Source of the DNA: Thermoplasmatota archaeon
GTDB taxonomy: Archaea; Thermoplasmatota; Penumbrarchaeia; Penumbrarchaeales; Penumbrarchaeaceae
NCBI GenBank assembly: GCA_030595585.1
Contig: JAUVCY010000041.1
Coordinates: 1 to 9,911 of the forward strand
Length of the DNA: 9,911 bases
Reading direction: 5' to 3'
The position numbers and the translations under genes are program-made. The notes below the pieces were generated by a model that saw only the letters and a list, made by a program, of their open reading frames with translations, made no database searches and was not told the DNA's origin. Below are positions 8,701 through 9,911 of this stretch, piece after piece. Each line of letters starts with the position of its first letter. The first letter of the stretch is position 1.

Positions 8701-8954
8701 TCGTCATCGCCGTACGTTACCATCTCCACGCCTTCCGGGGCCGGCGAAGGCGTCTGAATAAAGGGAGATCCCTCGTAAGGGTACCTCGGCCTGTACCCCG
8801 CCGCGACCAGGGGATCGACATCGACCCCTTCCCCACCGTCGTCGAATGCCACTGCGCCTCCCACCTCGGAAAGGGGGAGAACGGTTATCAGCAGAAGTGA
8901 TGTCAGCAGGATCGTCAGGATCGGTTTCATCAACTTTTTTTCAAGGTGCATCAT
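5724..8954 (-). CDS. Secreted, membrane-anchored gluzincin-type zinc metallopeptidase with Ig-like repeats
   Basis: Probably an extracellular protease of 1076 residues anchored by one C-terminal helix. A signal peptide (about 1-33) is followed by a possible pro-region. A peptidase domain (about 99-324) contains GGYYQP (169-174), the zinc motif HEFQH (195-199, catalytic Glu196) and WIDEGFAD (212-219), where Glu215 is the likely third zinc ligand. The order GYxxP, HEFQHxIH, WxxEG resembles peptidase M30/hyicolysin-like and peptidase-MA-like proteins; the exact family is uncertain. Next come a beta-rich domain (325-454), five repeats of 84-89 residues (455-884), a PKD domain with FGDGE (929-933), a helix (about 991-1016) and a 60-residue tail with seven His. 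I chose the ATG at 8954 because GGAGTG lies three bases upstream. An in-frame ATG at 8972 would add six residues and place that motif inside the gene. The catalytic residues look intact; the substrate is unknown. Confidence 0.93.
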   Translation of the reverse strand: MMHLEKKLMKPILTILLTSLLLITVLPLSEVGGAVAFDDGGEGVDVDPLVAAGYRPRYPYEGSPFIQTPSPAPEGVEMVTYGDDDEVQGLSSSPTRRTYELYYSYSILEAYVDTDAGDLSSSEWDLLKRFCDDFVNISYGRSKDYFDPLDKVDDVVFYVYNIDGQSGIGGYYQPGTHHFFVDRADLNWAGVIITHEFQHYIHRQYDPYEYLWIDEGFADLSAYLTYGLDSVVGQHAVYYLKYYPTVSLIISDNTFQSNVVYYGSSFMYALYMMEHYGGRNYTRALVRASQRGTSGVNSALTTLGFSDRFDSTFQKWKVATRVNDDHAGEDKEFAYEVKTFSGYSLATNLQASYNGLQLSRSGNLNSYGVVSLRFSSPPDPNEEYRLRITIPSGTPDVALYEESSAPRSVRMLSFSGDTVKYDLTEWGTKFDTFQLILSSSQSSEYSLSLDILDLDPPITEAFIQPGSPDGEDGWYVNSPKITLTTEAGATKFYQFNSGDIMEYSGPVYVPEGIYNVSYWSEDTRDNVEKKRYFQLKVDLSTPRSSIDIDPELDEGEWYTSPPNVFLYTTHLYSDIFYTWGNRDFTIYTEPLTAPEGTSSIVWYAIDQAGNREMMREREFMVDSTAPEVLVNVYPAEPDGEGGWYVSLPRITLSTEDNADIYYSLDGGSTLLYDLPLDIMPGDHEVRITAHDQAGNSAPELRYQFRVDTGSPTLFGHFDKFQYSVENSSRWLSILPTLTLWSDENNVDITYTVNGGEPLDHKGDITIGQGESEIIVYGKDRAGNSADPLHFRVLIDSLRPKVEHQIDDVPIDGWYRSSEVEISLVDVSSGSVGSPVSISYSWDYEEWTLYRSPIAVREGIHVLQYSAVDSAGNAMDPRTIDLKMDSVQPTGHISVMWLLDNSTVEVQDNITFDMTSSLDTGGIAFYRMDFGDGETTSWSGYGEFVHGFDEAGTYTVTGWVKDHAGNEQSKTVEVTVWKGAEDVAQEQQGSEIPLMALLGGLFILVLLVFFLIQVAVIMKRRNQPRMPNGHHGRSHLPHRPADQLLPPHAGGVENGGQDQIGHVVQGDVIPLPEHLQN
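6303..7592 (-). repeat. Five Ig-like repeats in the metallopeptidase
   Basis: Five tandem protein repeats cover residues 455-538, 539-622, 623-707, 708-795 and 796-884, numbered from the ATG at 8954. Shared features are an early W-Y (W-L in the fourth), a P-x-I/V/L-x-L strand, an I/F-x-Y strand, then x-D-x-AGN near the end and a closing V/I/M-D. The first copy has DTRDN in place of the AGN motif. The pattern resembles OmpL47-type or chitobiase-C-terminal-like beta domains often found as spacers in secreted enzymes. They likely lift the catalytic domain away from the membrane. Confidence 0.75.
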
Positions 8955-8957
8955 CTT

Positions 8958-8963
8958 CACTCC
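8958..8963 (-). promoter_or_regulatory. Ribosome binding site deciding the metallopeptidase start
   Basis: The minus strand reads GGAGTGAAGATGATG. GGAGTG lies three bases before the ATG at 8954, the same spacing as GGTGAT before the surface gene. No comparable motif precedes the ATG at 8972, where the upstream bases are GTATTTCC. Confidence 0.65.
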
Positions 8964-9005
8964 ATCGTTCATGGAAATACTATGGCATACTCTTTACAAA
9001 ACATC

Positions 9006-9013
9006 GATTAATA
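9006..9013 (-). promoter_or_regulatory. Weak TATA-like element upstream of the metallopeptidase
   Basis: The minus strand carries TATTAATC inside an AT-rich stretch. Initiation about 25 bases downstream would fall near 8985, giving a leader of roughly 30 bases before the ATG at 8954. No clear BRE precedes it, and a second AT-rich run (CATAATTAATG, about 9032-9042) is an alternative. Confidence 0.35.
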
Positions 9014-9081
9014 GGCTTATTCCTAAATGTGTCATTAATTATGTCAAGCACTGCCCAGCAAGGTCATTATTAACGCCTGGA

Positions 9082-9097
9082 CCGAGGGTGTTCTCGG
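9082..9097 (-). terminator. Small hairpin after the partial surface gene
   Basis: CCGAG (9082-9086) pairs with CTCGG (9093-9097) around a six-base loop, 36 bases after the stop codon at 9133-9135. No T-tract follows on the minus strand, so termination activity is doubtful. Its flank shares the ten bases CTCGGTCCAG, in inverted orientation, with the stem after the peptidase gene. Confidence 0.25.
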
Positions 9098-9132
9098 AGG
9101 TTGGAAGAGGGCGGTTTTCCCGTTTCGAGGCG

Positions 9133-9911
9133 TCAGTATTGCTCTTTGGACCGGGTGATAAAATAAACGACCACCAGCAAACTGAGGATCACCGCGATCA
9201 CACCGATGATGAGGGGTAAGCTTATCACGCTGCTGGACTCCGTTGAGGCCCCCACAGGTTCCCCTGTTTCATCATCATCCGCCGGTTCACCACCCTCTCC
9301 GGGAAGAACGGTAAAAACGTAATCCGACGATATCACGGTGTTCCCCTGATCGTCGTACACCATGGCAGAATAGCTCACCTCCACACCCCCCTGGAAGGGG
9401 CCGATCTCGATAGAATATATACCGCCCCCCTCATTTGTCATCGTCATTGGAACGTTGCATATCCCATCAAGGCAGTATGTGAGCTCAACGGACGTGACCG
9501 ATGTGTCGTATTCATCTATGGGCGCATAGACCGTGATGACGTCATCTGCAGTCGGCGATCCCGGGGAGTGTGTCAACTGTCCGATCTCGGGCCCCTGCAG
9601 GAAATCCTCATTCTCCACCTGAACCGTTATCGAGGCGATGCCGGCCAGCCCATATTCATCCGTCGCCCTGACCGATATCCGGAGGTCCCCGTTTGGGGAT
9701 CCAGAGACGTCTGCCGTGTAGCTGTAGTAACCTGCGGCCAGCTCCATCTCCTCCCAATTCCCGGGCCCCAACTTCACCTCCACAACATCTATGGAAGCTT
9801 CGGATGTCACCTCTGCCGTTATCTCCCCCTCCTCCTCGACGTCCGCACCGTTACGGGGAGACGTTATCTCCACATCGGGGATGCCCGATGTCTCCACCGG
9901 AAAGGCCTCTC
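9133..9911 (-). CDS. C-terminal part of an Ig-domain membrane-anchored surface protein (5' truncated)
   Basis: The reading frame is open to the right edge, so only about the last 259 residues are visible and the start lies outside. The GTG at 9895-9897 is an internal Val codon: coding continues upstream without a stop, and a beta domain begins right there. Numbering from that Val, residues 8-95 form an Ig-like domain opening with VEITSPRNGA, typical of bacterial Ig-like modules in surface proteins. Residues 103-198 form a second Ig-like domain with a Cys pair (142 and 147) that could form a small disulfide loop. An acidic, Gly/Thr/Ser-rich linker (about 200-224) leads to a membrane helix (about 227-247) and the short tail TRSKEQY. 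The topology matches the two downstream proteins. The function cannot be told because the N-terminal part is missing. Confidence 0.9.
   Translation of the reverse strand, partial: EAFPVETSGIPDVEITSPRNGADVEEEGEITAEVTSEASIDVVEVKLGPGNWEEMELAAGYYSYTADVSGSPNGDLRISVRATDEYGLAGIASITVQVENEDFLQGPEIGQLTHSPGSPTADDVITVYAPIDEYDTSVTSVELTYCLDGICNVPMTMTNEGGGIYSIEIGPFQGGVEVSYSAMVYDDQGNTVISSDYVFTVLPGEGGEPADDDETGEPVGASTESSSVISLPLIIGVIAVILSLLVVVYFITRSKEQY

Noticed and set aside
8955..8972. ATG at 8972 as the metallopeptidase start
   Set aside because: It is in frame and possible, but it lacks an upstream ribosome binding motif, while the ATG at 8954 has GGAGTG at the same spacing as the neighbouring gene.
9020..9045. 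TTGACA on the minus strand as a bacterial -35 box
   Set aside because: At 16-18 bases downstream the sequence is near AGGAAT or GGAATA, not a -10 box, and the rest of the window uses archaeal-type signals.
9895..9897. GTG as the start of the partial surface gene
   Set aside because: The frame stays open upstream to the window edge, there is no signal peptide after it, and an Ig-like domain begins immediately, so it is an internal Val codon.

Overview
The window reads as a piece of an archaeal chromosome, most likely from the Thermoplasmatota or a related uncultured euryarchaeal lineage. The support is indirect. Two gene starts sit three bases after Shine-Dalgarno-like motifs (GGTGAT, GGAGTG). 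An archaeal TATA box with an AAAG-type BRE lies at a sensible distance from one start. Codon use includes AGG and ATA. Very large secreted proteins are built from SBBP propeller, Ig-like and PKD domains, each ending in one membrane helix. No taxonomic marker gene is present, so the lineage is inference.

All coding is on the minus strand, in three non-overlapping genes read from high to low coordinates. (1) 9133-9911: the C-terminal part of a surface protein cut by the window edge, with two Ig-like domains, an acidic linker, one membrane helix and a seven-residue tail. (2) 5724-8954: a 1076-residue secreted, membrane-anchored zinc metallopeptidase (HEFQH plus downstream WIDEGFAD) with a beta domain, five Ig-like repeats of about 85 residues, a PKD domain, a membrane helix and a His-rich tail. 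(3) 128-5530: an 1800-residue surface protein with an N-terminal domain typical of SBBP proteins, a seven-blade SBBP propeller, six Ig-like and three PKD-like domains, thrombospondin-type-3-like calcium motifs, a membrane helix and a 40-residue tail.

The gaps between genes are about 160-195 bases. They hold promoter-like and hairpin elements, which suggests separate transcription units rather than a tight operon. A GC-rich hairpin followed by seven T on the minus strand closes the 1800-residue gene. Just beyond it, a TATA-like box and a GGTGG motif at the left edge suggest another minus-strand gene starting outside the window. No tRNA, rRNA, CRISPR array, insertion sequence or integrase was seen, and there is no gene-free stretch over 300 bases.

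Taken together, the window looks like a cell-surface locus. Three adjacent proteins share one topology: a large ectodomain, a C-terminal helix and a small cytoplasmic tail. One carries a probable peptidase and one a probable ligand-binding propeller on a long stalk. That they act together is a hypothesis based only on adjacency and shared topology.
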